Shown here in pieces: positions 1 through 9,876 of a stretch of 64,000 nt of DNA. The stretch lies in NCBI GenBank assembly GCA_016748015.1, contig JAAOMT010000664.1, positions 1,080,572 to 1,144,571 on the forward strand, read 5' to 3'. Below the pieces are notes generated by a model. The model ran no database searches. It worked only from the letters and a program-made list of their open reading frames with translations, and was not told the DNA's origin. Numbering within the stretch: the first letter of the stretch is position 1; the number at the start of each line of letters is the position of its first letter. Position numbers and translations under genes: made by a program. The stretch comes from Geosiphon pyriformis. Taxonomy: Eukaryota; Glomeromycota; Glomeromycetes; Archaeosporales; Geosiphonaceae.

Positions 1-606
1 AAGTTGTATAAAAGAAGAGCTTCTCTCTTTAAGAAAATATATCTTACTTCAGATTTAATAATTAGAATTATCTTTTACATACAAAAACAAAATAAATATC
101 AAATAATTTGAAAAATTAAATCCTTAATTATTTCCCTTTTAAAATTAACCAATTCCTACTAAACAGTTTTGAAATTGATTAGCTACCAATTTCAATAAAC
201 TGTTAGTAACTCCAGGCCTGGATAGAAAAACATTTCCCTTGATAAAATTCTATTTCTTTTACATTTTTTTTACATTTCTTTTATTTTTTTATTATAATCA
301 TTAGGGTAGCCTACAGACAAAATTCCTGTAGAAGAGTTGACTTTCACAGCAAAGTAACTACACATTTTTAGTAAGCTTTCAGACAAGCAATTCCTGGGAA
401 AGAGTTGATGTTTACTACAATGTAACTATACAAAGTAACTGGCACGGAATTGGCCATTCCACTTATAAGCCCAGTAGTTCAAATTATAGGAGATAATTTG
501 AAGATAAATTCAGTACTGGAGGTTTAACTACTTCTAGAAAATGTGAATTTGCAACCAACAGACATTTACAACATTTAAAAAAAAAGACCAAAAACCTCCG
601 GTAACA
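1..606 (+). repeat. Element A 5' LTR, 3' part only
   Basis: Matches 19084-19711 over its length; both end in CCTCCGGTAAY. Position 1 corresponds to 19084, so about 350 bp of the LTR lie left of the window. A TATA-like TATAAAA at 7-13 recurs at 19090. The end GTAACA (601-606) is the expected 3' LTR terminus, followed by a degraded primer binding site. Confidence 0.85.
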
Positions 607-610
607 TTTG

Positions 611-2341
611 ATGCTCTCCCACAGAAACAACACAAGCAAAAACAAATTCAAAGTGGCAACCACACCAGACGCAACAACTCTAGAGTATTACCAATCAATT
701 TACACCCACTGCAAGCAAAGATTCAACATTCCAGACGGAATTGAAGTTGTCAAGAAATCAGTATACCAATACATTGAAAACTGCATCAACAATTATCTTT
801 TTAGAAATTACAATATCTCAGAAATTAGAAGCAACCTTTACAATAATTTAGTACACTATTCACAGTTGGGAACTGAAGATCTTAACAGTGAAACACTTGC
901 CACTTACTTTCAAGAACTTAACTTTAACATTATCAAGTACTGTGAAGAAACATATCCAGTGCAGTTTCAATACTCCATTGATTTTGAATCAGAGACAGAA
1001 ACAAGCAACAAAGGCAAACAAAAATTGAAGCAATACTCAAAAACCACCCCAAATACTCCAATATTACCAAAAACAACTGCCAAACACTTACAAACACCTG
1101 AACAAAGAACCAGTTTAAAACTTCCACTTACTATCACACCTTTTCCAGTTTCACTTACACAAGCCCAAACACCTAATTCACCTTTAAATTGATTTGCAAG
1201 ACTAGAAGATTTTACATCACCCAAAAGTCCCACCAGACAACAAGAACCCCTTCAAACTAGTTTCAATCTCCTTGACTTTCTAGCTGAAAATTGAAGTGAA
1301 CACTCTGAGACAGCAGCGAATGAAGAAAATGACTCTGAAATATCTGAAGAAGAATCAATAGACAGTGAAAATGAAAAAGACAAAATGACAGCATACATTG
1401 CAAAAATCTCTGAATTCAATGAAGAAGACATTGAAACCAGTCCCCAAGAATGGCTCGACCAAGTTACTAAAGCTGGAGATGCAAATGAATAGAATGCTGC
1501 CAGAATGTTAAGAACAACTCCCTACTTCCTCAAAGGAACAACAGGTGAATGGTTTGAAAACTTGACCACCTCTTTTAATAACTGGACAGCTTTCAAAACT
1601 GCCTTCTTAGAACAATTCACCAATAACAACACCTCAATTACACTTCAAAATTGTTTTTACAATATCAAACAAGAACCCTCCGAATCTGTCATGACTTATA
1701 TTGGGAAATTCAACAAACTTCTCAAATGAATTTGTCAACTTGAAACTAATGATTATTATTCTAATGCTCAAATTTTGGATCAATTTATTGCTGGCTTAAA
1801 AGATAAGCTAATTAAAAAGGTTTGCCCACATGCCCCAGAAAATTTAAACTCTGCCATATAGCATGCAAAAAGATACGAAATGGCTATAGGAGAGGCCAAT
1901 TGCACAAAACTTGTAAATTTGGCAATTGGAGAAACCAGCTCAGCAGCTGAGGAAAAAATTGACCAACTCACAAAGAAAGTTGAAAACTATTTCACCAATC
2001 AACAACAACAGCAACCCCAAAGATATCAACCATCCCAAAGACGAAATCAAAATAACTTTGCACCACTTTCCAATAACCAGTCTCAGAATTGTCATTACTG
2101 TGGAATCTCTGGCCACTGGAAAAGAGATTGCAGAAAGCTACAATGAGACCAACAAAATAGAAATAATCAACATTACCCTCCACCACAGCAATCTTATTAT
2201 CAACTACCACCACCAGCTTACTATCTACCAAGACCCCAATACCCAAGTAACTATTATTAACCCGCCCCACAGCCAATCCAACAGCAATACCAACAACCAT
2301 TCACACAACATTATCAAGTACCTGCTCAAAGACTGATTACA
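611..2341 (+). pseudogene. gag: gag of element A
   Basis: Capsid/nucleocapsid region of a Ty3/gypsy element. All of it reads in one frame, from an ATG at 611 that lies within the primer binding site and probably arose by a G-to-A change there. A retrotransposon Gag core is recognisable at about 1440-1860 (motifs GEWFENL and MTYIGKFNKLL). A Gln-rich linker follows, then a zinc knuckle C-x2-C-x4-H-x4-C at 2090-2131 (CHYCGISGHWKRDC), intact. In-frame stops occur at 1190, 1292, 1490, 1727, 1859, 2144 and 2258. Several stand where relatives have Trp, Arg or Gln, so this is a decayed gene. A Pro/Gln/Tyr-rich stretch follows and leads in frame into protease. Confidence 0.85.
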
Positions 2342-2599
2342 CAAAATCAATTCACACCACAAAACTAATACCAAGTAAACAACAATAGAATCAGTTTGAA
2401 CAACCAATTGGTTCCCCGAAATTCCACTCAACCAAGATCCAACCACTATTACATTCAACCCAGTTATTTAACAATACCAAAAGAACAGAATTTTTACCAT
2501 ACTGCACTCTTGGAAGATAGAGCTACAGCACAACAACAAAATCCTTCTCATAACCACACTACTATTCCACCAGCCAGAATTGCTGAAAATGCTAATCTC

Positions 2600-3045
2600 T
2601 CTAATATATTCTCTTTCAAATTTAAAGCAAATGAATCACCATTCTTGCTTAACAGTGCAATGGCTAATGAGCAAAAAGCCATCACTGCAATATACACAGA
2701 AGCTGAAGCAGAAGGAAAGCCAATTCACTTGATCCTAGACAGTAGATCCGCTGAAAGCATCATCATCTACCAGTTGATACAACAGTTAAAGAGAAATGTT
2801 GACCAACCAGCTCAGACAGTAATCATTACTGCCAATGGCATGAAAAAGACTCCAGTAGGAGAAATTGACAATTTTTCATTCACTTTTGATGGAATCATCA
2901 TTCCAGTCAAAGTTCTTGTAATAGATGTTCCTCAGTATTAAGCCTTTGTCGGAAACAATTGGCTCCAAAAAGCCAATATGAAATTAGACTGAGAAACCCA
3001 AGAACTACAAATCTCTTACTAAAGACAACATGTCTGAGTACCTGC
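2600..3045 (+). pseudogene. Retropepsin-like protease domain of element A
   Basis: Aspartic protease of the polyprotein, in the same frame as gag. The catalytic site reads LILDSR (DSR at 2738-2746), where retropepsins normally have D-[ST]-G. The downstream signature FVGNNWLQKANMKLD is shared with the equivalent regions of B and E, and with the diverged D. In-frame stops lie at 2939 (TAA where relatives have Gln), 2990 (TGA where relatives have Trp) and near 3020. The D-S-R motif recurs in B, C and E. It therefore looks inherited rather than a private mutation, though a repeated GGA-to-AGA transition is an alternative. Confidence 0.8.
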
Positions 3046-3274
3046 CACTTGTGGTACATTTAACAAATGCTCTGAAAAAGTTCCAGCTTTTGAATTCAAA
3101 CCAGAAGAAGAAAAACCAATAATTGTAACATTCATGGCTCTTGGATCAACGTCCAATTGGGCCGATGAAACTGAACAAGAACATTTTACATCACACTCTA
3201 AACCCAAAACCCCTGGATAGAATATCTCTTACTTAAAGCCTGAACCAAGAAAACAATGCCTCTACATTCCCCTT

Positions 3275-3890
3275 AAATGTAAGAACTGCCACAAAAAACT
3301 ATTGTCAATAGGAGCCTGTATTTCACCTAAAAAAGAATATGAAAATCATACTTGTTATTACTGCAAGGCTTGCCACAGAGAACAATGGGGCCATCTAATA
3401 AAAAGAAGTGGAAAATAGGACAACACCCCTTGTTTAACTTGTGGAGATATGCTACCAGAAGAATGCAATTGGATTGATGTAGCAATGAGAGAAAGAGTCT
3501 GTGATCAAATCTGCCAATATGCTTTATTAATTTCAGAAAAAGTCAAAGGAGGAACACCCTTTGATGTGGCATACAACAGTGCTCTCAACAAACTGTACCA
3601 TTACCCTCATGATGCCGAAATGATTTTCGATCTAGCAATGGCTTTAATCAACAGAGCCACTCAAGAAAATGTTTGTCAAATAAAAAAATCAGAATACATT
3701 GCATACACCTTTGAAATCACTGGATACAACTATGAAGATGAAGTAGAAGTATATCACCAAGTTGCCAGTCACATTTACCTGACCAAAGAAGCTTAAGCTC
3801 AACGACTAGAGCAAATGAACATTAAATTGTGTAAAGAATACATAATGCCTTGCAATGAGCAATGGTGCCTTGAATGCTATGCTTTTAGCA
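3275..3890 (+). pseudogene. Cysteine-rich, putative zinc-binding segment between protease and dUTPase (A)
   Basis: In frame with protease and dUTPase and not part of a normal Ty3/gypsy Pol. Visible metal-ligand-like pairs are CKNC and CKAC about 25 residues apart, then CLTC in the context NTPCLTCGD, and finally a cluster CNEQWCLEC. The same order recurs in B, C and E: VDC/CDHC-type pairs, a GKWDNxPCLxCG block, a Cys-containing helix, and a terminal LCDHCLIPCYFQYCDEC-type block. About 250 residues separate it from the dUTPase end. I do not recognise a named domain; zinc ribbon or treble-clef-like binding is inferred only from cysteine spacing. In-frame stops are present, including a TAG replacing the Trp of GKW. 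Confidence 0.65.
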
Positions 3891-4034
3891 TTTCTTTGCC
3901 CAGTGAAAACAATGAAAACAAAATTGAATTTGGAGAACTTGAAGCAACAGAAAAAATTGAAACAACACTCATCTATCTTATCAAAAGTTAGCCTGTCTTA
4001 TAACTTAAATACTTCAACAACAACGGACAAGGAA

Positions 4035-4450
4035 TAAAACTCAAAAAAGCACATGAAATTGATGCTGGATATGACCTAAGATATCCAGACAAGGATACTC
4101 TTGTTCTCAAACCCAAATCTCTCACAAAAATCAACCACAAAATTGCACTCGAAATCTCACCAGGAGCAATAATTCAAATTACCTCCCAGTCCTCTCTGGC
4201 AAGCAAAGGAATCAATGTCAGAAGAGGAATAATTGATGCTGGATATACTGGAGACATTACAGTGATGCTTCAAAATGAAACTGACAAACTATTCAAGATC
4301 GAACATGCTGAAAAAATTGCCCAAGCTATTTACCTACCCCTAATTAACATTTCAGATTTGCAACTAGTCAGTCAAAGAGAACAATTAGGAAAAAGTGATA
4401 GAGAAACCCAAGGTTTTGGTTCAACTGGACGATTCACAGTTCCAGTTAAT
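4035..4450 (+). pseudogene. dUTPase domain of element A
   Basis: Trimeric-type dUTP pyrophosphatase (dUTP to dUMP + PPi) embedded in Pol. All five family motifs can be read in order: motif 1 DAGYDL at 4061-4078, motif 2 SQSSLASKG near 4184-4210, motif 3 GIIDAGYTGDI near 4226-4258, motif 4 EKIAQAIYLPL near 4310, motif 5 GFGSTGR at 4412-4432. The catalytic Asp of motif 3 and the P-loop-like motif 5 are intact and no stop interrupts 4035-4657. It lies between protease and RT, unlike the usual Ty3/gypsy layout. In known retroelements dUTPase is thought to limit uracil in cDNA; that role here is an inference. Confidence 0.88.
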
Positions 4451-4859
4451 ATAGCTCTTAATATACAGAACAAATCCCACCAGATTTTCAGACTTCCACA
4501 ACCAATTACCATCTCACCCTTTGGAGAACATCTGGAAATTTACACCTGCCCAAAGCCAACAACCACACAACAAATTTTTGAGTCCAATGAACAAGTTTGC
4601 TTGGAACATAATATTTCAATTCCAAACATTTATATTCCAGAAGGAACAAAGAAAGTCTGAGTTACTTTTTACAATCCCAACAATTACCTCATAGTTCTAT
4701 TAAATAACTCAGAAATTGGAGTCATTCACAGTAATATTTTTCAACAAGAACTACCCTAAACAGTTTCCAATTTCTCAGAAATCATTGAATGTTTACTACC
4801 AAAAATCAATTCAAATCCTAACTCTGAAAACTACCATGTTGTTATAGAAAAACTATTTT

Positions 4860-6270
4860 GAATCAACATGAAACAACTTGAACCACAACAACGGAGCCAG
4901 TTCAAAGAGCTAATTACAGAATTTGCTGATATCTTTGCTGAAAACAACAATGACTTAGGAAGAACCAATTTGGTCTAACACCAAATTTATACAGGAGATG
5001 CCAAACCAAGAAGACAACAAGCATATTGAGTTGCTCCAGAAAGCTACCAATTCATCCGAGAAGAAGTACAATGAATGCTTAACAATGGGCTCATCCAACC
5101 TTTCATGAGTCTTTGGGCTTTATCTGTAGTGCTAGTTAAAAAGAAAAATGAAAAGATACAATTTTGTGTTAACTATTGACAACTCAACAGTGTTACAATT
5201 GGAGATGCCTACCCCCTTTCCTGGATTGATGACATGTTAGATGCCCTTGGAAAATTCAAATACTTTTCAACACTAGATTTAGAAAGCAGTTACTGACAAG
5301 TTGCTATGAATCTCAAAGATCACCCCAAAACAGCATTCACCACTCAAGACGGAAATTATGAATTCAATGTAATGCCTTTCGGATTATGCAATGCACCAGC
5401 AATGTTTCAGAGATTAATGGATGTTATGTACCAAGGACTCCTTTGAAAGTCAGTAGTTGTTTATCTTGATGATACTGATGTTTATTCTCCATCGTTTGAA
5501 TTATACTTAAAACATCTGCAAAAAGTTTTTCAATGATTACGAAAAGCAGGACTAAAACTCAACATCAAAAAATGCTACTTTGGAAAAACAAGCTTGGCCT
5601 TCCTCGGTTATATTGTTAGTAAAGATAGAATTAAACCAGATTCTGGAAAAATCAGCACTGTTAAAAACTTCAAAACTTCTCAAAACACTACAGAACTAAG
5701 AAAATTCATAGGGTTAGCCTCCTACTATTAGAAGTTTATCAAAGGATTCTCAGAAATCACAAAACCTTTCAACCAGCTTACTACCAAAAACATCAAATAC
5801 AAATAGACTGCTGAATGCCAAAATGCATTTGAAATTCTCAAAGAAAAACTAATGACAGCTTCAATTCTTACCTACTCAGATTTCAGCAACTGATTCTGAT
5901 TAGCAACAAATGCCTCTTATACTGCCTTTGGTGCTATCCTATCACAATTAAATAATAATGAAAATGAGCAAGTAATTGTCTATGCTAACAGAACATTAAA
6001 ACCAGCTGAAAAAAATTATCCTGCCACTGAATTAGAAACAGCAGCTGTAATTTGGGCTTTACATTATTTCAACCTTTATTTCCAGCCAAAAAAATTTGAT
6101 ATTATCACTGATAATATTGGACTTAAATGGCTTCAAAACAAAAATACTCAGCTAAACGCAAAACAAACTCAATGGACAGGATTTCTAGCAAACTATCAAT
6201 ACATAGTACATCACAAACCAGGAAAACTTCACACCAATGTTGACTGTCTCTCCAGAATGAGACAAGATTA
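4860..6270 (+). pseudogene. Reverse transcriptase and RNase H domains of element A
   Basis: RT motifs in one frame: PF-fold precursor text SVVLVKKKNEKIQFCVNY near 5125-5178, NVMPFGLCNAPAMFQRLM near 5367-5420, and the catalytic box YLDD at 5462-5473, which is intact in this copy. RNase H follows from about 5780: TNAS replaces the usual TDAS (Asp to Asn) near 5904, the Glu of ELETAA and the Asp of DIITDN remain, and the CLSRM end is near 6250. Many stops interrupt it (for example TGA for Trp in SSY*QVAM and LL*KSVVV, and TGA for Arg in Q*LRKAG). So RT kept its active-site pair although the frame is dead. Confidence 0.88.
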
Positions 6271-6322
6271 GAAAACACAAAAACCAACATTCAACTTAAC
6301 CAACCAAAACAAGCAACAAACA

Positions 6323-7708
6323 ATGAATTTGGAAAATTACAACAATTTTAAACAATATTTGGAAACATTAACAATCCCAACAAATTGGTCTCCAGATGAA
6401 AAACATCAACTACAACAACAAGTCAAACAATATTTTCTACACAACAACATTATTTATCATCGAAATTTCAAAAACCCAGACAAACCACTCAGATTAATAC
6501 AAGAACAGAAAAAAGAGACTATATTATACAACATGCACTCAGATCCTTTATCAGCACACTTCGGAAAAAACAGCACCACCTAAAGAACACTAGAATATTA
6601 CTTTTGGTCTCGAATGAAAAAAGACATTCATAAATATGTCCAATTTTGTGATAGTTGTCAAAAAAGAGGAGAAACACACCCTACTGAACCATTAAATTCA
6701 ATCAAAGTTGGACAACCCTTTGACCGAGTTGGTATCGATTTAGTCAGACCACTATCTATCACTACTCAAGGAAACTATTATATTACAGTAGCAGTAGACT
6801 ATCTTACTAAATGGCCTGAAGCCAGAGCTATTCAATGAGCAGATGCGAAATCAGTAGTAAATTTCATCTACGAAAACATCATTTGTAGACACGGATGTCC
6901 AATTGAACTTTTATCTGATCAGAAAACACACTTTGTGAACAACTTGATACAAGAAATTTGTGAATGATTCAATGTCAAAAGACCTCTGTCTTTGCCCTAC
7001 CATCCACAAACAAATGGACTTGTGGAATGTTTTAACAGAACATTGTGTGAATTATTAGCCAAAGTCTCAACCGATTTTGAGTAAGAGTGAAATATTTTTA
7101 TTCCATCAGTGTTACTAGCATACAGAACACTAAAACAAGATATCACAAAACACACATTATTTGATTTAACTTATGGAAGGACAGCAACATTACCAATTAG
7201 TTTCACAGTAAAAACATACCTAGCACAACCAATCAATGAAAACAATTTCCAAGAAACACTTCAACAAAGAGCCTATACACTTCTCAGCATGTTGAAAGGA
7301 AAACAATGGATAGCAGTCACCCATATTGAACACTTCTAAACTCAACAAAAAGAATGGCATGACAACAAATTGCCTCCAGTTACCAATGATTTTAAAGTTG
7401 GAAACAAAGTTCTCCTACACAGAACTAAAGGTAAAAAACAATGGAATAGAAATTTGAAAATAAATGGGATAGACTATTCTTTATCCATGAAATACTAGGC
7501 AATGGATCATACAAGTTAAGACTTGATGACAAAATCTTAGCAAAAATTGCACATAGAGATTGTTTAAAACACTATTATTCCAGAAACAATCTTGAACCAT
7601 TAATTTTACAAATTGGTACATATTTCCCTTTAGTCAATTCCAAAAATATTCTTCGAAACTTAGAACCAATAGTTGTCATTGAACAACCTTCCAACTTGAA
7701 CACTTAAT
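6323..7708 (+). pseudogene. Integrase domain of element A
   Basis: Integrase with N-terminal HHCC zinc finger (MHSDPLSAHFG then FCDSCQKRGE, 6530-6675), and a DDE core whose three acidic residues are all readable: Asp in GIDLVRPL, Asp in LLSDQKTHFVN, Glu in NGLVECFNRTL. Stops include TGA at 6836 and further TGA/TAA at 6965, 7082 and 7337. A single-base loss near 7455 shifts the C-terminal part, where KFENKWDR and the KLRLDDKI text continue in the next frame. The reading ends near 7706 after EPIVVIEQPSNLNT. The intergap to the next ORF is about 140 bases. Confidence 0.86.
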
Positions 7709-7849
7709 TTAATTATTAGTTATTCCCTTATAATTTAAAAACAATTTCACAAAAACAAAATAAAACAAAACACACTGAAAGACAAAAATAACATAAAAAT
7801 CCACATACCAAAAATAATTTCAATCTATTTTCTCACTCAAATTTTTATA

Positions 7850-8569
7850 ATGACTATCTCTCAAAATATTCAACAAATATCTCAAAAATTAATGCTAGCT
7901 TTAAAGACAATACCCGAATTATCTATCACTATTACAGGAAAACATATTAATTATACCCAAACAAAAATAGTTGCCAATTTAGCCCCAAATTCACAAAATT
8001 ATTACCCTTACAAAAAGAACACAAGAAGTTACTCTGGAATTCATCTACCAGAACTCTTGAAGCTTGCTTTAAGAGAAAATTTAATATTCACTCCTATTAG
8101 TATCTTACCAAATGCTACTATTCAACAAAAACTTCAACTGTGTCTTAATGAAAAAAACCACAACTATACTCCAATATATAGATATTTCTACATTGGAAAA
8201 ACACTTTACAAACAAAAATGGGAGCTTACAGCAGCAAACCTCACAAAAGAAGCTATTCAAAAACAACTCCACAACAAATTCACAACAACAGCTGGACCTA
8301 TAAACAGTCACTATAAACTAAGAGCTGCTCTTAGACTTTATAACCTATTCCACATCTGTGAAAACGTCCTACAAAACCCAATTTTACAGTCTTTGAAAAT
8401 TCAATACATTGGAAAGCTCACAGAACTGAAATTTCAACAATTTTCAGACCAAATTTCTTCAATAATTTTGGATTATTATCTGGAAATTACAGACAGTACT
8501 TGGACTTTGACGGAGCTCAGTCTTGAGGAGAAGGTTATGTTACCAAACGAAATTAGAGATATTGTTTAG
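7850..8569 (+). CDS. Third ORF (ORF3) of element A, uninterrupted, unknown function
   Basis: An open frame of 239 codons starting at a real ATG, placed between integrase and the polypurine tract where some elements carry env. I see no signal peptide or membrane segment, so it does not look like an envelope protein. It is related to ORF3 of B (17049-17783) and E (58126-58754): a shared block reads RAALRLYNLFHICENVL followed by a QFSDQI-type motif (QFKDLQKAI in B, QFKELQNKI in E). Near its end the frame differs from B by about two bases, so it misses the conserved stop and reads 32 bases into the LTR. It is striking that this ORF is free of stops while gag-pol of the same element carries dozens. 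The family is unknown to me. Confidence 0.6.
   Translation: MTISQNIQQISQKLMLALKTIPELSITITGKHINYTQTKIVANLAPNSQNYYPYKKNTRSYSGIHLPELLKLALRENLIFTPISILPNATIQQKLQLCLNEKNHNYTPIYRYFYIGKTLYKQKWELTAANLTKEAIQKQLHNKFTTTAGPINSHYKLRAALRLYNLFHICENVLQNPILQSLKIQYIGKLTELKFQQFSDQISSIILDYYLEITDSTWTLTELSLEEKVMLPNEIRDIV
8523..8537 (+). other. Polypurine tract of element A
   Basis: Purine-rich run TTGAGGAGAAGGTTA directly before the LTR start TGTTACC. B and E have the same arrangement (AAAAAGAGAGGGATA, AAAAGAAGGGAATAA). It is the expected plus-strand primer site. Confidence 0.7.
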
Positions 8570-8726
8570 CATGAAATTACCCTTATAAATCTTATCATTA
8601 ATTAGCATATATTATTGTTTCAAATTATCACTTATTACATTAGCAAAATATCCGAAATTATCATTTAATTAATAATCCAATTGATACATAACACAAATGT
8701 AACCTAATTGTGATGATCAATCATGC
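8538..8726 (+). repeat. Element A 3' LTR, left part
   Basis: Begins TGTTACC right after the polypurine tract and ends where element B starts. It continues at 18917. The joined LTR is about 985 bp with the canonical TG...CA ends. The ATGC at 8723-8726 is repeated at 18913-18916 as the duplication made by B. Confidence 0.8.
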
Positions 8727-8784
8727 TGTTACCCAAGTAGAAAAACCAATCCAAAGTTATAAAGAAACATGACCAAAATGTGAC

Positions 8785-8969
8785 ATAACACAGAATAACG
8801 CGCAATAACGTTGGATAACACATTATAACATTGGATAACGTGTTATAATGCAAGATAACACAGAATAGCACACAATAACATAGGATAATGTGTTATAATA
8901 CAGAATAACACAGAATAACATGTAATAATGTCAGATAACGTATTATAACATAGGATAACTAGCAATAAC
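8785..8969 (+). repeat. 10-bp phased ATAAC array in LTR of B
   Basis: The pentamer ATAAC, or a one-base variant, starts at every tenth base from 8785 to 8965: 19 consecutive units with no insertion or deletion. By my reading 14 are exact ATAAC, four ATAAT and one ATAGC. The five spacer bases vary. The same 19-unit phase is kept in the other LTR (17856-18040). Confidence 0.9.
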
Positions 8970-9056
8970 ATAGAAAAACAAAGCAATAACAAAAACAACA
9001 AAGCAATAGCTAGCAATAGTGAGACAATTGAAAGCAATCCTGTAAAACCAAAAGAA

Positions 9057-9066
9057 TATATAAAAG
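9057..9066 (+). promoter_or_regulatory. TATA-like box of element B 5' LTR
   Basis: TATATAAAAG about 90 bp after the ATAAC array. It is conserved as TATAAAAG at 18130-18137 in the other LTR, despite transitions around it. Promoter function is inferred from position only. Confidence 0.5.
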
Positions 9067-9816
9067 CAAGTAGTTGTAGAAGTGAGAAAAGACAGAAAAG
9101 AAAAAATAGATACAAACTTCTAGACCAGAAATTAAAATATCCATACCCTTTCATCCTTTATTATCTTTCCTATTTCATCTCCTGAAATAAACCAATTATT
9201 AAAAGAAATCAGAATCACAAATTCATGTTTTCAAACTTCGTGAAATTTACGTAAATTAACCCTTGTCTTGTACTTCCGTTCTAGAACAGATGCTCTTAGC
9301 ATAACTACCTCAAACCTATTAACAATTTGGACCAATCGCTCTTGATCACGGCAATTGACGATACTAATTTATCTTTTCTCTCTTTTCTTTTCTTTTTCTT
9401 TTTCTTTCTTTTTCTGTCTTATTTTTTGTGGAGTGGCAACATAGTAAAATTCGACTGTTTGAGAATAGACTTCGTGATAACCTGGTAAAAGAAGGAAGCT
9501 CCCCCTAAGTTTTGGATATTAACATTATCTTGTTAGCTTACCAAAAGGGCAAAAAGACAATGCCAGACCCTAACAACTGTGCTTGTTAGCTCGGAAAAGA
9601 AAGCTCACATTTACGAAAAACATTGCAATCAACGAAAGACAAACTCTGTGCCTTATAACCAAAGAACTCAACAGGTAAAATTCACATTCAGAAATAGACC
9701 TTCAGAAACTAATAATCAAGACTAAGCCAACAGAATTACGCAGAAGATGCATCATCAATAATTGAGAGCACCAAACGTTACCATTTCCCATACCCACCAA
9801 GTTTACCTGTAACATT

Positions 9817-9834
9817 TGGTGCTCCCTGTGAGGT
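9817..9834 (+). other. Primer binding site of element B
   Basis: TGGTGCTCCCTGTGAGGT, two bases after the LTR end. Its complement would be a tRNA 3' end finishing in CCA, with a 7-base acceptor strand and a CTCAC T-stem. E has the same site at 50355 (one difference) and C carries a decayed copy at 36204-36221. I cannot name the tRNA. Confidence 0.75.
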
Positions 9835-9876
9835 TATAAATTCACAAAGACAGAGCACCCCCAAAAATACATAAAA

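Larger units (their letters stand above)
8727..9814 (+). repeat. Element B 5' LTR
   Basis: Starts TGTTACCC and ends CTGTAACA, and pairs with 17798-18912. It contains a 10-bp phased ATAAC array at 8785-8969, a TATA-like TATATAAAAG at 9057-9066, an AATAAA at 9186-9191 and a CT-rich tract near 9370-9415. The array lies upstream of the TATA-like site, so probably in U3. Confidence 0.92.

Noticed and set aside
611-7708. Recoding of TGA as Trp (alternative genetic code or mitochondrial DNA)
   Set aside because: TGA stands for Trp at some sites and for Arg at others, and TAA and TAG also interrupt the same frames at Gln and Trp positions. This is decay, not a code change.
7850-8569. ORF3 as an envelope gene
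   Set aside because: Position fits, but no signal peptide, cleavage-like site or membrane anchor is visible in A, B or E.
8785-8969. CRISPR-like array
   Set aside because: Unit of ten bases with a five-base core, inside an LTR, no spacers and no cas genes.
8843-9154. Hydrophobic minus-strand ORF (also 17914-18225) as a membrane protein
   Set aside because: It lies antisense in the LTR array; the Leu/Tyr-rich text is the reverse reading of the ATAAC repeats, and it exists only because the repeat is phased.
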